This document shows, one piece after another, positions 8,388-15,118 of a stretch of 51,392 nucleotides of DNA. Position numbers and translations under genes: made by a program. Within the stretch, counting starts at the first letter, position 1. Each line of letters opens with the position of its first letter. Source of the DNA: an uncultured Eubacteriales bacterium (GTDB taxonomy: Bacteria; Bacillota; Clostridia; Oscillospirales; Oscillospiraceae); assembly GCA_900552015.1 (NCBI GenBank), contig URXY01000005.1, positions 1-51,392 on the forward strand, in the 5' to 3' direction. Below the pieces are notes generated by a model. That model saw only the letters and a program-made list of their open reading frames with translations. It did no database searches and had not been told where the DNA came from.

Positions 8388-8774
8388 ATGGAGCTGCTCG
8401 TCAGACTCGCGGCGCTGTGTTTGTGCGTGAGCGCGGTGACGGCGCTGCTGAAAAAGAGCGAGGAAGCGCTCGCGCTCTTGCTGATGCTCGCCGCCGTGCT
8501 CGTTGGCTGCGCGCTGCTGCTGCCCGCGCTTTCAGACCTTGCGGATTTCTGCACGCGGACGCTCGCACTCACAGGGCTGCCTGCGGCGCTGTTCGCGCCG
8601 CTTTTGAAGGTGATGTCCATCGCGCTCGTAGTGCGTTTTTCCTGTGCGCTGTGTGCCGACGCGGGGCAGCGCGCGCTCTCGGCGCTTTTGAACACGGCGG
8701 GGGCGGTGTGCGCGCTCGTCTGTGCGCTGCCGCTGCTGGAAGAGCTGCTCGCACTGGTGGAGGACTTTCTATGA
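8388..8774 (+). CDS. spoIIIAD: Stage III sporulation protein AD
   Basis: 128 residues, begins two bases after the spoIIIAC stop and overlaps spoIIIAE by four bases (ATGA). It is almost wholly hydrophobic, with about four membrane helices, including LVRLAALCLCVSAVTALL at the N-terminus and the Leu-rich VCALVCALPLLEELL at the end. Length and position match SpoIIIAD of the mother-cell outer-forespore-membrane channel complex. Confidence 0.92.
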   Translation: MELLVRLAALCLCVSAVTALLKKSEEALALLLMLAAVLVGCALLLPALSDLADFCTRTLALTGLPAALFAPLLKVMSIALVVRFSCALCADAGQRALSALLNTAGAVCALVCALPLLEELLALVEDFL

Positions 8775-9835
8775 GAAAACTGTTCTGTCTGTTCTTCGCC
8801 CTGCTCGCGCTGTGCCTGCCTGCGCGGGCGATAGAGCTGCCGGACGGCCTCAACGGCGCTGTACCGGACGAGCTCCTTGAAAGCGCACAGGAAAAAGGGC
8901 TCATGACGCGCGGAGCGGCATATCTGTGGGAGACGCTGCGTGCCTCGCTTGGCGGAGCGGTCAGATCGTCGCTGCGCGCTGCGGTGTCGCTCATGCTGCT
9001 CGCGCTTCTGTGCGGGCTCATCGAGGGCACGGCGGACGGAGCCGGCGAAACTGCTGCGCCGTTCACGCCATACGTCGGTGTGCTGGGGGCAGCGATGCTT
9101 TCGGCGGGAGACATGAGCTCGCTCATCGCGCTCGGCCTTGAAACGCTGGATGAGCTCGCCGCAATGGCTAAGATGCTACTGCCGACGCTCGCCGCTGCGA
9201 TGGCGGGCAGCGGCGCGGTGGGGAGCGCGAGCGTCTGGCAGGTCGGTGCGCTGATGATGAGCGACGGATTTCTCTCGCTCATCCGTGATGTACTCGTGCC
9301 AGCGCTCTACTGTATGATCGGCGCGGCGGCGGCCGGGGCTCTGCTGCCGCAAAGCAGACTCACCGTGCTTGCAGACGGCGTGAAGACACTGATCACATGG
9401 GGTCTGAGCGTGATCCTGACGGTCTTTGTGGGCTTTTTGTCGCTCAGTGGGCTGCTCGCGGGCTCGGCGGACCGCATGGCGGTACGCGTGGGTAAGACGG
9501 TCATCTCCGGCGCGGTGCCGGTCGTCGGCGGGATATTGTCCGATGCGACGGAGGCGCTGCTCGCGGGCGCGGGCACGCTCCGGAGCACGCTCGGTGTGCT
9601 TGGTGTCTTCGCGGCGCTGGCGCTGTGCCTTGCGCCGCTCATGCGCCTGGTGCTCCAATACCTGCTCTACCGCGCGGCAGCGTTTTTCTGCGGCATGGTA
9701 GGGACCGAGACGCTGAGAAGCTTTTTGGAGCAGCTATCCTCGGCCTTTTCGCTGATGCTGGCGATGACGGCGGGCGGGGCGTTTTTGCTGCTCGCGTCGT
9801 TTCTCATCGCGCTGCTGATGGTGGTGACGGTATGA
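8771..9835 (+). CDS. spoIIIAE: Stage III sporulation protein AE
   Basis: 354 residues, somewhat shorter than the Bacillus protein. A signal-like segment (LFCLFFALLALCLPARA) is followed by a soluble stretch (LPDGLNGAVPDELLESAQEKG) and about seven to eight membrane helices, with the conserved TLAAAMAGSGAVGSASVWQ region in the middle. SpoIIIAE is the largest membrane component of the SpoIIIA channel. It begins at 8771 within the spoIIIAD stop and ends overlapping spoIIIAF (ATGA), so the whole block is likely coupled in translation. Confidence 0.93.
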   Translation: MRKLFCLFFALLALCLPARAIELPDGLNGAVPDELLESAQEKGLMTRGAAYLWETLRASLGGAVRSSLRAAVSLMLLALLCGLIEGTADGAGETAAPFTPYVGVLGAAMLSAGDMSSLIALGLETLDELAAMAKMLLPTLAAAMAGSGAVGSASVWQVGALMMSDGFLSLIRDVLVPALYCMIGAAAAGALLPQSRLTVLADGVKTLITWGLSVILTVFVGFLSLSGLLAGSADRMAVRVGKTVISGAVPVVGGILSDATEALLAGAGTLRSTLGVLGVFAALALCLAPLMRLVLQYLLYRAAAFFCGMVGTETLRSFLEQLSSAFSLMLAMTAGGAFLLLASFLIALLMVVTV

Positions 9836-10320
9836 CCTTTCTTCGTTCATGGCTCCTTAGCATCGTGGCCTGCGCGGTGCTCGTGAGCCTTGCCGAGCAC
9901 CTGACGGACGGCGGTACGATGAAAAAGATCGTGCGTTTTACAGGCGGGATGCTCCTGATGCTCGCAATGCTGCGGCCGCTCCTGCGGCTCGACCTGTCCA
10001 CCTTCGAGGTAGACATTTCTTCGTACCGTGAGGCGGTCTCGCAGCTCGAGCTGGCGCTCACGCAGCAGCGGGAGGACGCGCTTTCCGCGCGCATAGCGGC
10101 GGAGACGGAAGCATATATTGAGGACAAAGCAGACGAGTTGGGGCTGAGCGTCCGTGCAAAGGTCAAAACGGAAGAAGAGGACGGTGTGCCGCTGCCGGTG
10201 TCCGTCACGCTCTACGGCACGGAAAATGCCGCGCTCGCCGACTATATCGAGTGCGAGCTCGGCATCGCAAAGGAGGACCAGCTATGGATCACGACAGAGG
10301 CAGGCGCGTCAGGCCCGTGA
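9832..10320 (+). CDS. spoIIIAF: Stage III sporulation protein AF
   Basis: 162 residues. Two N-terminal membrane helices (LRSWLLSIVACAVLVSLAEH and FTGGMLLMLAMLRPLL) precede a soluble ring-building-motif-like domain (QREDALSARIAAETEAYIED, then PVSVTLYGTENAALADYIE). This is the layout of SpoIIIAF, which forms a ring in the intermembrane space of the engulfed forespore. It overlaps spoIIIAE by four bases and spoIIIAG by 37 bases. Confidence 0.92.
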   Translation: MTFLRSWLLSIVACAVLVSLAEHLTDGGTMKKIVRFTGGMLLMLAMLRPLLRLDLSTFEVDISSYREAVSQLELALTQQREDALSARIAAETEAYIEDKADELGLSVRAKVKTEEEDGVPLPVSVTLYGTENAALADYIECELGIAKEDQLWITTEAGASGP

Positions 10321-10823
10321 AGGTGCTCGACGCGCTCCGGCAGTACAAATATGTCGTTCTGACGGCGGCGCTCGGCATTTTTCTCCTGCTGCTGCCGTCG
10401 AGCGAAGAAAAAGCGGCGGATACAGGGACTGTACCGACGGTGGCGGAGCGCTTCGACCGCGCGGCGCTGCAAAGCGAAATGGAGGACATCTTATCCTCGC
10501 TCGACGGTGTGGGGCGTCTCTCGCTGATGCTGACGGTGGACGGCGGCAGCGAATATGAGCTTGCACAGGATGAGACCGCCGCGCGCAAGTTCAGCGGAAC
10601 GGAGAGCGGGGAGCAGTCGCGCTCGTCGGAAACGGTCGTGCTCGGCAGCGGGTCGGGCGCCGAGGTCGTGATCACGCGTAGCCGGTATCCTCGCTTTCTC
10701 GGTGCGCTCGTCGTCTGCGAGGGCGGTGACCGCGCGGATGTGCAGCTCAAGGTGACGCAGGCCGTCGGCGCGCTGACGGGCCTTTCGTCCGACAGGATCA
10801 CGGTGGTCAAGGGGACGCCATGA
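10284..10823 (+). CDS. spoIIIAG: Stage III sporulation protein AG
   Basis: 179 residues. A charged cytoplasmic N-terminus, one membrane helix (KYVVLTAALGIFLLLLP) and a ring-building-motif domain ending TGLSSDRITVVKGTP. SpoIIIAG forms a large ring of the mother-cell side of the channel. The start at 10284 (MDHDRGRRVRPVKVLD) is set by AGGAGG at 10271-10276; an upstream in-frame ATG at 10251 lacks such a site. It overlaps spoIIIAF by 37 bases, longer than the other overlaps in the operon. Confidence 0.92.
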   Translation: MDHDRGRRVRPVKVLDALRQYKYVVLTAALGIFLLLLPSSEEKAADTGTVPTVAERFDRAALQSEMEDILSSLDGVGRLSLMLTVDGGSEYELAQDETAARKFSGTESGEQSRSSETVVLGSGSGAEVVITRSRYPRFLGALVVCEGGDRADVQLKVTQAVGALTGLSSDRITVVKGTP

Positions 10824-10867
10824 AGATACTCATTTTTTATCGAACAAAACATATGGAGGGAACAGGT

Positions 10868-11404
10868 ATGAAGCAGCTTTGGAAACGGAACGCAGTGGTC
10901 GGGACCATCCTCGTCTTTGTCTGCGCGGCGATCTTCTTAAACGGGAAGTACGCCGAAAAGGTCGAGCAGCCGACGAAGGTGTTGGGCCAGGCCCAGCAGG
11001 TCGACGGCGCGGACGGGGAGGCGGCGGAGGTCTCCGCCGGAGCGGAGGGCTCGGACTATTTCGCTTCGGCGCGGCTCACGCGCCAGCAGGCGCGCGACAG
11101 CGCGCTCTCACTCTTGAAAGAGGCGAGCGAGAATGACAGTGTGGACGAAGAGACGGTGAACGAGGCGGCAAAGAGCATCCAGACGCTCGCGTCCTACACG
11201 CTCAGCGAAGCACAGATCGAAAACATGATCACGGCCAAGGGCTATGACGACTGCGTCGTCTTTCTGTCCGAGGACGGCGTGAGCGTGGTCGTTTCGGCGG
11301 GGGAAGAGGGCCTGCAGACCGAGGACGTGGCCCGCATCACGGATATCGTCAAGCAGGAAACGGGACTTACCGCCGAGAGCATCAAGATCATGGAAGTAAA
11401 TTAG
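10868..11404 (+). CDS. spoIIIAH: Stage III sporulation protein AH
   Basis: 178 residues, last gene of the operon. Basic start MKQLWKRN, a membrane helix (VVGTILVFVCAAIFLNG), an Ala/Glu-rich linker and the C-terminal domain that in Bacillus pairs with forespore SpoIIQ across the intermembrane space (SYTLSEAQIENMITAKGYDD, then VARITDIVKQETGL). The start at 10868 is preferred over 10820 because GGAGGGAAC precedes it and the extra residues are not family-like. SpoIIQ itself is not in the window. Confidence 0.93.
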   Translation: MKQLWKRNAVVGTILVFVCAAIFLNGKYAEKVEQPTKVLGQAQQVDGADGEAAEVSAGAEGSDYFASARLTRQQARDSALSLLKEASENDSVDEETVNEAAKSIQTLASYTLSEAQIENMITAKGYDDCVVFLSEDGVSVVVSAGEEGLQTEDVARITDIVKQETGLTAESIKIMEVN

Positions 11405-11407
11405 CTG

Positions 11408-11436
11408 TTGTATTTTTCAGAAGAAGATGGTAAAAT
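11408..11436 (+). promoter_or_regulatory. Vegetative (sigma-A type) promoter for the asp23-nusB unit
   Basis: TTGTAT at 11408-11413, a 17-base spacer and TAAAAT at 11431-11436, the latter preceded by TGG (extended -10-like). It lies directly after the spoIIIAH stop and about 40 bases before the Asp23 start, separating housekeeping genes from the sporulation operon. Confidence 0.7.
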
Positions 11437-11475
11437 ACTCTTGATATGAGCATTCAAGCAAGGAGAGATGTCAGA

Positions 11476-11841
11476 ATGGCTGAAAATCGAGAGTATCTGA
11501 CCCGCGCCGAAGAAAACGGGAGCATCAATATTTCGGAAGACGTGGTCGCCGCCATCGCGGCGGATGCCATCGGCGAGATCGAAGGTGTCGGCTCCATGTG
11601 CCAGAACATGACCGAGCAGATCACGGAGCAGTTCACCGGCAAAAAGGGCCTGCGCGGCGTGCGCGCCGAGGTGCAGGACGGCGAGATCGTCGTCGACGTT
11701 TATCTGATGGTGCGCTATGGCTATGCCATCCCCGAAACAGCCCGCAAGGTGCAGGACAGCGTTTCCGCAGCCGTGAGCGGCATGACGGGCTACAATGTGC
11801 ACGCGGTCAATGTCCACGTCGGCGGCATCAGCTTCAACTAA
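11476..11841 (+). CDS. Asp23/Gls24 family envelope stress response protein
   Basis: 121 residues covering one complete Asp23 domain: GSINISEDVVAAIAADAIGE, the VRAEVQDGEIVVDVYLMVRYG core and TGYNVHAVNVHVGGISF at the end. Members are small membrane-associated or soluble proteins linked to envelope stress; the exact biochemical role is not settled. The start at 11476 (MAENREYLTR) follows AAGGAGAG at about 11459-11466. In Clostridia this gene sits regularly ahead of nusB, as here (26 bases between them), although the accBC genes often found before it are absent. Confidence 0.9.
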   Translation: MAENREYLTRAEENGSINISEDVVAAIAADAIGEIEGVGSMCQNMTEQITEQFTGKKGLRGVRAEVQDGEIVVDVYLMVRYGYAIPETARKVQDSVSAAVSGMTGYNVHAVNVHVGGISFN

Positions 11842-11867
11842 AGAGAAAGATAAAGGGTTAGACGAGA

Positions 11868-12320
11868 ATGATTCGCAATACAGCGCGAGAGATCGCAGTG
11901 CACCTTGCATACGAACTGAGCTTTACGGATAAAACGCCGCAGGAGCTTTTGGATGAGCGCCTGTCGGGGGAGTATTTTGAAACGCTCAGGGGCGAGGACG
12001 ACATTTACGAAAAGCTGCCCGGTAAGGCGCAGGAGGAGTATATCCGTTCCATCGTGACGGGCGTTGCTGAGCATGCGCCCGAGCTCGACAGCTACATCGC
12101 CAAGTACGCCCGCGGCTGGAGCTTCGACCGCATCCCGCTCGTTGCCTCGGCGATTATGCGCGTTGCGATGTACGAGGTGCTCTACCGCAGCGACATTCCC
12201 AACGGTGTCGCCATCAACGAGGCCGTGGAGATCGCCAAGAAGTACGAAACGCCAGAGACGGTCAAGTTCATCAACGGTATCCTCGGCAGCTTTGTGCGCG
12301 GCGAAGTGAGCGCAGAATAA
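11868..12320 (+). CDS. nusB: Transcription antitermination factor NusB
   Basis: 150 residues, all-helical NusB fold. It has the N-terminal REIAVHLAYELSF, the central RGWSFDRIPLVASAIMRVAMYEV and the C-terminal signature GVAINEAVEIAKKY followed by VKFINGILGSFVR. NusB with NusE binds boxA RNA and supports rRNA antitermination. It follows the Asp23 gene and ends in a terminator. Confidence 0.96.
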   Translation: MIRNTAREIAVHLAYELSFTDKTPQELLDERLSGEYFETLRGEDDIYEKLPGKAQEEYIRSIVTGVAEHAPELDSYIAKYARGWSFDRIPLVASAIMRVAMYEVLYRSDIPNGVAINEAVEIAKKYETPETVKFINGILGSFVRGEVSAE

Positions 12321-12323
12321 TAA

Positions 12324-12358
12324 AAAAGCAGAGCACCGGTCGGCGCTCTGCTTTTCTT
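12324..12358 (+). terminator. Intrinsic terminator after nusB
   Basis: An 11-bp stem (AAAAGCAGAGC at 12324-12334 with its complement at 12345-12355) and a 10-base loop, running into TTTTCTT. Only about 30 bases separate it from the xseA start and no clear promoter lies between, so partial readthrough may supply xseA. Confidence 0.85.
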
Positions 12359-12387
12359 CCATTTTAACGTACGAAAGAGGTGAGGGC

Positions 12388-13623
12388 ATGGCAGGAGAGC
12401 AGATGATCTTCAGCGTATCCGAGGCCAACAACTTTATCAAATCGCTGCTCGACGCCGTGCCGCAGCTCCAGACCATCTTTGTGCGCGGCGAGATATCGAA
12501 CTACAAATGCTACCCCTCGGGGCACCATTACTTTACGCTCAAGGACGAAGGGAGCGCGCTTCGCTGCGTGATGTTCCGCGGCATGGCGGCAAAGCTCCGC
12601 TTCCGCCCGGAAAACGGCATGAAGGTCGTGGCCTTCGGGCGCATCGGCGTCTTTCCGCGCGACGGCGCGTATCAGCTCTATTGCTCGGAGCTGAGCGTGC
12701 AGGGCGTGGGCGACCTGCACATTGCCTTCGAGCAGCTCAAGGCGAAGCTTGACGGAGAGGGCCTTTTCGACCCCGCGCACAAAAAGCCGCTGCCGCGGGA
12801 TCCAAAGCGCATCGCTATCATCACTTCGTCCGCGGGCGCGGCGGTGCACGATATGCTGCGCATCCTGAACGCCCGCTGGCCGATGAGCGAGGTCGTGCTT
12901 CTGCCTGTGCGTGTGCAGGGAACGGAGGCACCGCCCGAGATCGTCGGCGCACTGCGCTACGCGAACAAATGGAAGGTCGCGGACCTCATCATCACGGGGC
13001 GTGGCGGCGGGTCGATTGAAGACCTGTGGGCCTTCAACGACGAGCGCGTGGCACGCGCGATCTATGAGTCTGATCTTCCGGTCATCTCCGCCGTCGGACA
13101 CGAGCCGGATGTGACCATCGCCGATTTTGTCGCCGACGTGCGGGCGGCCACGCCGTCGAATGCGGCAGAGCTCGCCGTGCCGGACCAGAACGAGCTGCGA
13201 CGGCGGCTCAATGTGCTGCAAACGCGCATGGTGCAGAGCGAGCAGAAGCGCGTGAAGCTGCTCGCCGAGCGGTATGAAAAGCTCGCGCGCAGCCGCGTGC
13301 TGCGCGACCCCATGGCGTTTATCGACGATAAGCGCCTGTTGCTCGACTACGCGCAGAAAAATCTTGCGTCGCTGGCGCAGAGCCAGATGGCACAGCGCGA
13401 GCAGCGATTCGCAGCCCTTGCGGCAAAGCTTGACGCACTGAGCCCGCTCAAGGTATTGGGCCGCGGCTACGCCGTCGCGAAAGCGGCGGACGGACGCATC
13501 CTGCGCGCAGCGTCGGACACGGAGGTCGGCGAGACGATCGAGGTCCTGCTGGGACAGGGCAGCCTCAACTGCACGGTGAACGAACGAAAAACGGGAGGAA
13601 CGACCGATGGCAAAGACATTTGA
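12388..13623 (+). CDS. xseA: Exodeoxyribonuclease VII large subunit
   Basis: 411 residues. N-terminal OB-fold (IFVRGEISNYKCYPSGHHYF, then LRCVMFRGMA) that binds single-stranded DNA, then the catalytic domain with IAIITSSAGAAVHDML, the DLIITGRGGGSIEDLWAFND motif and AVGHEPDVTIADFVADVRA. XseA with XseB degrades single-stranded DNA to oligonucleotides. GAGGTGAGGG precedes the ATG. It overlaps xseB by 17 bases, consistent with coupled synthesis of the two subunits. Confidence 0.96.
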   Translation: MAGEQMIFSVSEANNFIKSLLDAVPQLQTIFVRGEISNYKCYPSGHHYFTLKDEGSALRCVMFRGMAAKLRFRPENGMKVVAFGRIGVFPRDGAYQLYCSELSVQGVGDLHIAFEQLKAKLDGEGLFDPAHKKPLPRDPKRIAIITSSAGAAVHDMLRILNARWPMSEVVLLPVRVQGTEAPPEIVGALRYANKWKVADLIITGRGGGSIEDLWAFNDERVARAIYESDLPVISAVGHEPDVTIADFVADVRAATPSNAAELAVPDQNELRRRLNVLQTRMVQSEQKRVKLLAERYEKLARSRVLRDPMAFIDDKRLLLDYAQKNLASLAQSQMAQREQRFAALAAKLDALSPLKVLGRGYAVAKAADGRILRAASDTEVGETIEVLLGQGSLNCTVNERKTGGTTDGKDI

Positions 13624-13831
13624 AGACGACCTCGCACGGCTCGAGGAGATCGTGGCGGCGCTCGAAAAGGGCGACGCGAAGCTCGCCGATTCGCTCAAGC
13701 TCTTTGAAGAGGGCAGCAAGCTCGTGAGCGACTGCGGCGCGATGCTCGACAAGGCCGAGCAGAAGGTCATGAAACTCTCCAAGGGCGCGGACGGCGCGCC
13801 GGTCGAGAGTCCGTTCGTTTCGGAGGAATAA
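13607..13831 (+). CDS. xseB: Exodeoxyribonuclease VII small subunit
   Basis: 74 residues, the usual size for XseB. The helical hairpin FEDDLARLEEIVAALEKGDA followed by LADSLKLFEEGSKLV is the family signature. It binds in multiple copies to XseA. GGGAGGAACGACCG precedes the ATG inside the xseA end; ispA begins two bases after its stop. Confidence 0.96.
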   Translation: MAKTFEDDLARLEEIVAALEKGDAKLADSLKLFEEGSKLVSDCGAMLDKAEQKVMKLSKGADGAPVESPFVSEE

Positions 13832-13833
13832 AA

Positions 13834-14721
13834 ATGGATGAGAAGCTGTTTTCCGCCCGTATGGCGGACGATAAGGGAAAAATCGACGCCTATCTCGACT
13901 CCTGCCTGTCCGCCGCTGCACATGAGCGCTATCATAAGCTCGTCGAGTCGATGCACTACAGTCTGACCGCGGGCGGCAAGCGTCTGCGCGCGATCCTGGT
14001 GCTCGAATTCTGCCGCGCGTGCGGTGGGGACGTCGAAAAAGCTCTCCCTGTGGCCTGCGGCGTTGAAATGCTGCACGCGTATTCGCTCATCCACGACGAT
14101 CTGCCTGTGATGGACAACGACGACCTGCGTCGCGGCAAGCCCTCGAACCACAAAGTCTTCGGCGAGTGCACAGCGACGCTTGCGGGCGACGCTTTGCAGG
14201 CCTTCGCCTTTGAAACGGTGCTGAATGCGCCGCTGCCCGCCGAGCGGGCGCTCACGTGCGGCAGGATCCTTGCCGAAGCGGCGGGACATAAGGGCATCTG
14301 CGGCGGCCAGCAACTCGACCTTGAATGGGAGGACCGGGCGCTCACAGAGGACGAGCTCCACGAGATCTATCTGCGCAAGACGAGCGCGCTCATCCGCGCG
14401 GCGTGTCTGATGGGCGTGGCCGCAGCAGGCGGCGCGCAGGCACAGCAGGATGCAGCCGCACGCTATGCTGACCATTTCGGCTACGCGTTTCAAATTCGCG
14501 ACGATATGCTCGACGTCATCGGCGACGAAAAGACATTCGGCAAGCCCATCGGCTCGGACAGGGAAGAGGGGAAGACGACATTCGTCGACCTTCTTGGTCT
14601 CGAAGAGAGCCAGAAGCTCGTCCACGCGCACAGTGAGCAGGCCGCGAAGGCACTTGGAGGAATAGCAGATACGGAATTCCTCGTTCACCTCGTCCATGTT
14701 CTCGAAGAGCGGGACAAATGA
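13834..14721 (+). CDS. ispA: Farnesyl diphosphate synthase (polyprenyl synthetase)
   Basis: 295 residues. The first Asp-rich motif HDDLPVMDNDDLRRGKP (Asp 88, 89, 94) and the second, IRDDMLDVIGD (Asp 223, 224, 227), bind the Mg-diphosphate; GGKRLRAILV near residue 48 is the isopentenyl diphosphate site. The enzyme condenses IPP with DMAPP and GPP for undecaprenyl and other prenyl lipids, fed by the MEP enzymes IspD, IspF and IspH encoded elsewhere in the window. In many Clostridia dxs follows; here the next unit is the methionine operon. Confidence 0.95.
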   Translation: MDEKLFSARMADDKGKIDAYLDSCLSAAAHERYHKLVESMHYSLTAGGKRLRAILVLEFCRACGGDVEKALPVACGVEMLHAYSLIHDDLPVMDNDDLRRGKPSNHKVFGECTATLAGDALQAFAFETVLNAPLPAERALTCGRILAEAAGHKGICGGQQLDLEWEDRALTEDELHEIYLRKTSALIRAACLMGVAAAGGAQAQQDAAARYADHFGYAFQIRDDMLDVIGDEKTFGKPIGSDREEGKTTFVDLLGLEESQKLVHAHSEQAAKALGGIADTEFLVHLVHVLEERDK

Positions 14722-14737
14722 CCAAAAAACGCCCATC

Positions 14738-14768
14738 TTTTGCAAAATAATCGACTATTTTCGCAAAA
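14738..14768. repeat. AT-rich inverted repeat ahead of the metQ promoter
   Basis: TTTTGCAAAATA (14738-14749), a 6-base loop, then TATTTT-C-GCAAAA (14756-14768): twelve paired bases with one bulged C. It ends 14 bases before the -35 element of the methionine promoter. It could be an operator or a weak terminator for ispA (no T tail follows). Confidence 0.4.
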
Positions 14769-14782
14769 ATATGAATTTAGTG

Positions 14783-14811
14783 TTGACAAGCGCGAATGAT
14801 GGTGCTACGAT
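14783..14811 (+). promoter_or_regulatory. Promoter of the methionine-uptake operon
   Basis: Perfect -35 TTGACA (14783-14788), a 17-base spacer, and TACGAT (14806-14811). Transcription would start near 14818, about 55 bases before the leader-peptide ATG and 300 bases before metQ. Confidence 0.85.
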
Positions 14812-14872
14812 ATCGCACATTGAAACGGAATCCCCACATCTTGCGTATGCTTGAAGGAAAGGAAGCCACGGC

Positions 14873-14980
14873 ATGAAGAACTATTCTGCCAACAGCATGA
14901 TGATGACCATGATGCGCATGTTCGGCATGTGCATGCTTCGTCATGAAGAAAATGGTCATTTCCTTTCAAAAACTGTCTGA
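14873..14980 (+). CDS. Methionine-codon-rich leader peptide (35 codons)
   Basis: An ATG with a good ribosome binding site (GGAAAGGAAG, about 7 bases before it) opens a 35-codon frame. Nine codons are Met; eight of them lie in 13 codons (residues 9-21, beginning MMMTMMRMFGM). The stop TGA is at 14978-14980. It lies between a strong promoter and an intrinsic terminator, ahead of metQNI. This is the architecture of an amino-acid-biosynthesis leader peptide: scarcity of charged tRNA-Met would stall ribosomes in the Met run. The rest of the peptide (residues 22-35, with HEENGH) has no recognised function. A small Met/His-rich metal-binding peptide is the main alternative, but the downstream genes favour methionine sensing. 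Confidence 0.7.
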   Translation: MKNYSANSMMMTMMRMFGMCMLRHEENGHFLSKTV

Positions 14981-15004
14981 GAGTTCAACGTGAGTGAACG
15001 ACAG
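14973..15004 (+). promoter_or_regulatory. Candidate antiterminator hairpin
   Basis: CTGTC (14973-14977) pairs with GACAG (15000-15004), and GTTCA (14983-14987) pairs with TGAAC (14995-14999), giving a 10-bp stem with a 7-base loop and a 5-base bulge that holds the leader stop codon. The bases 15001-15004 also form the foot of the terminator stem, so the two structures exclude each other. A ribosome at the leader stop would cover the 5' arm and favour termination. Confidence 0.5.
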
Positions 15005-15040
15005 CGGAAGGTCAAATGACCTCCCGCTGTTTTTTATTTT
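15001..15040 (+). terminator. Intrinsic terminator in the metQ leader (attenuator)
   Basis: ACAGCGG (15001-15007) pairs with CCGCTGT (15024-15030), one A-C mismatch follows, then AGGTC pairs with GACCT around a 4-base loop. The stem runs into TTTTTTATTTT. It is 20 bases after the leader stop and 79 bases before the metQ ATG, so metQNI transcription must pass it. Confidence 0.85.
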
Positions 15041-15118
15041 CCGGCAAAGCAATACCCCGGCATGGTAAGAATTCGTTCCAATCAGCAAAATCTCAAAAAA
15101 TAGAAGGAGATCAAAACG

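Noticed and set aside
10251..10283. Earlier start for spoIIIAG
   Set aside because: The ATG at 10284 has an AGGAGG at the right distance; the extra 11 residues of the earlier start do not resemble the family.
12364..14745. Open frame of about 790 codons on the minus strand opposite xseA, xseB and ispA
   Set aside because: It is antisense to well-recognised genes, shows no family motif, and such frames are expected where GC-rich codon bias removes stops; similar frames lie opposite dnaE, priA and metQ.
14818..15118. S-box (SAM) or T-box riboswitch ahead of metQ
   Set aside because: I looked for the T-box GGTGG-ACCGCG element and an S-box core; neither is present, and the leader is explained by a short Met-rich frame and terminator.
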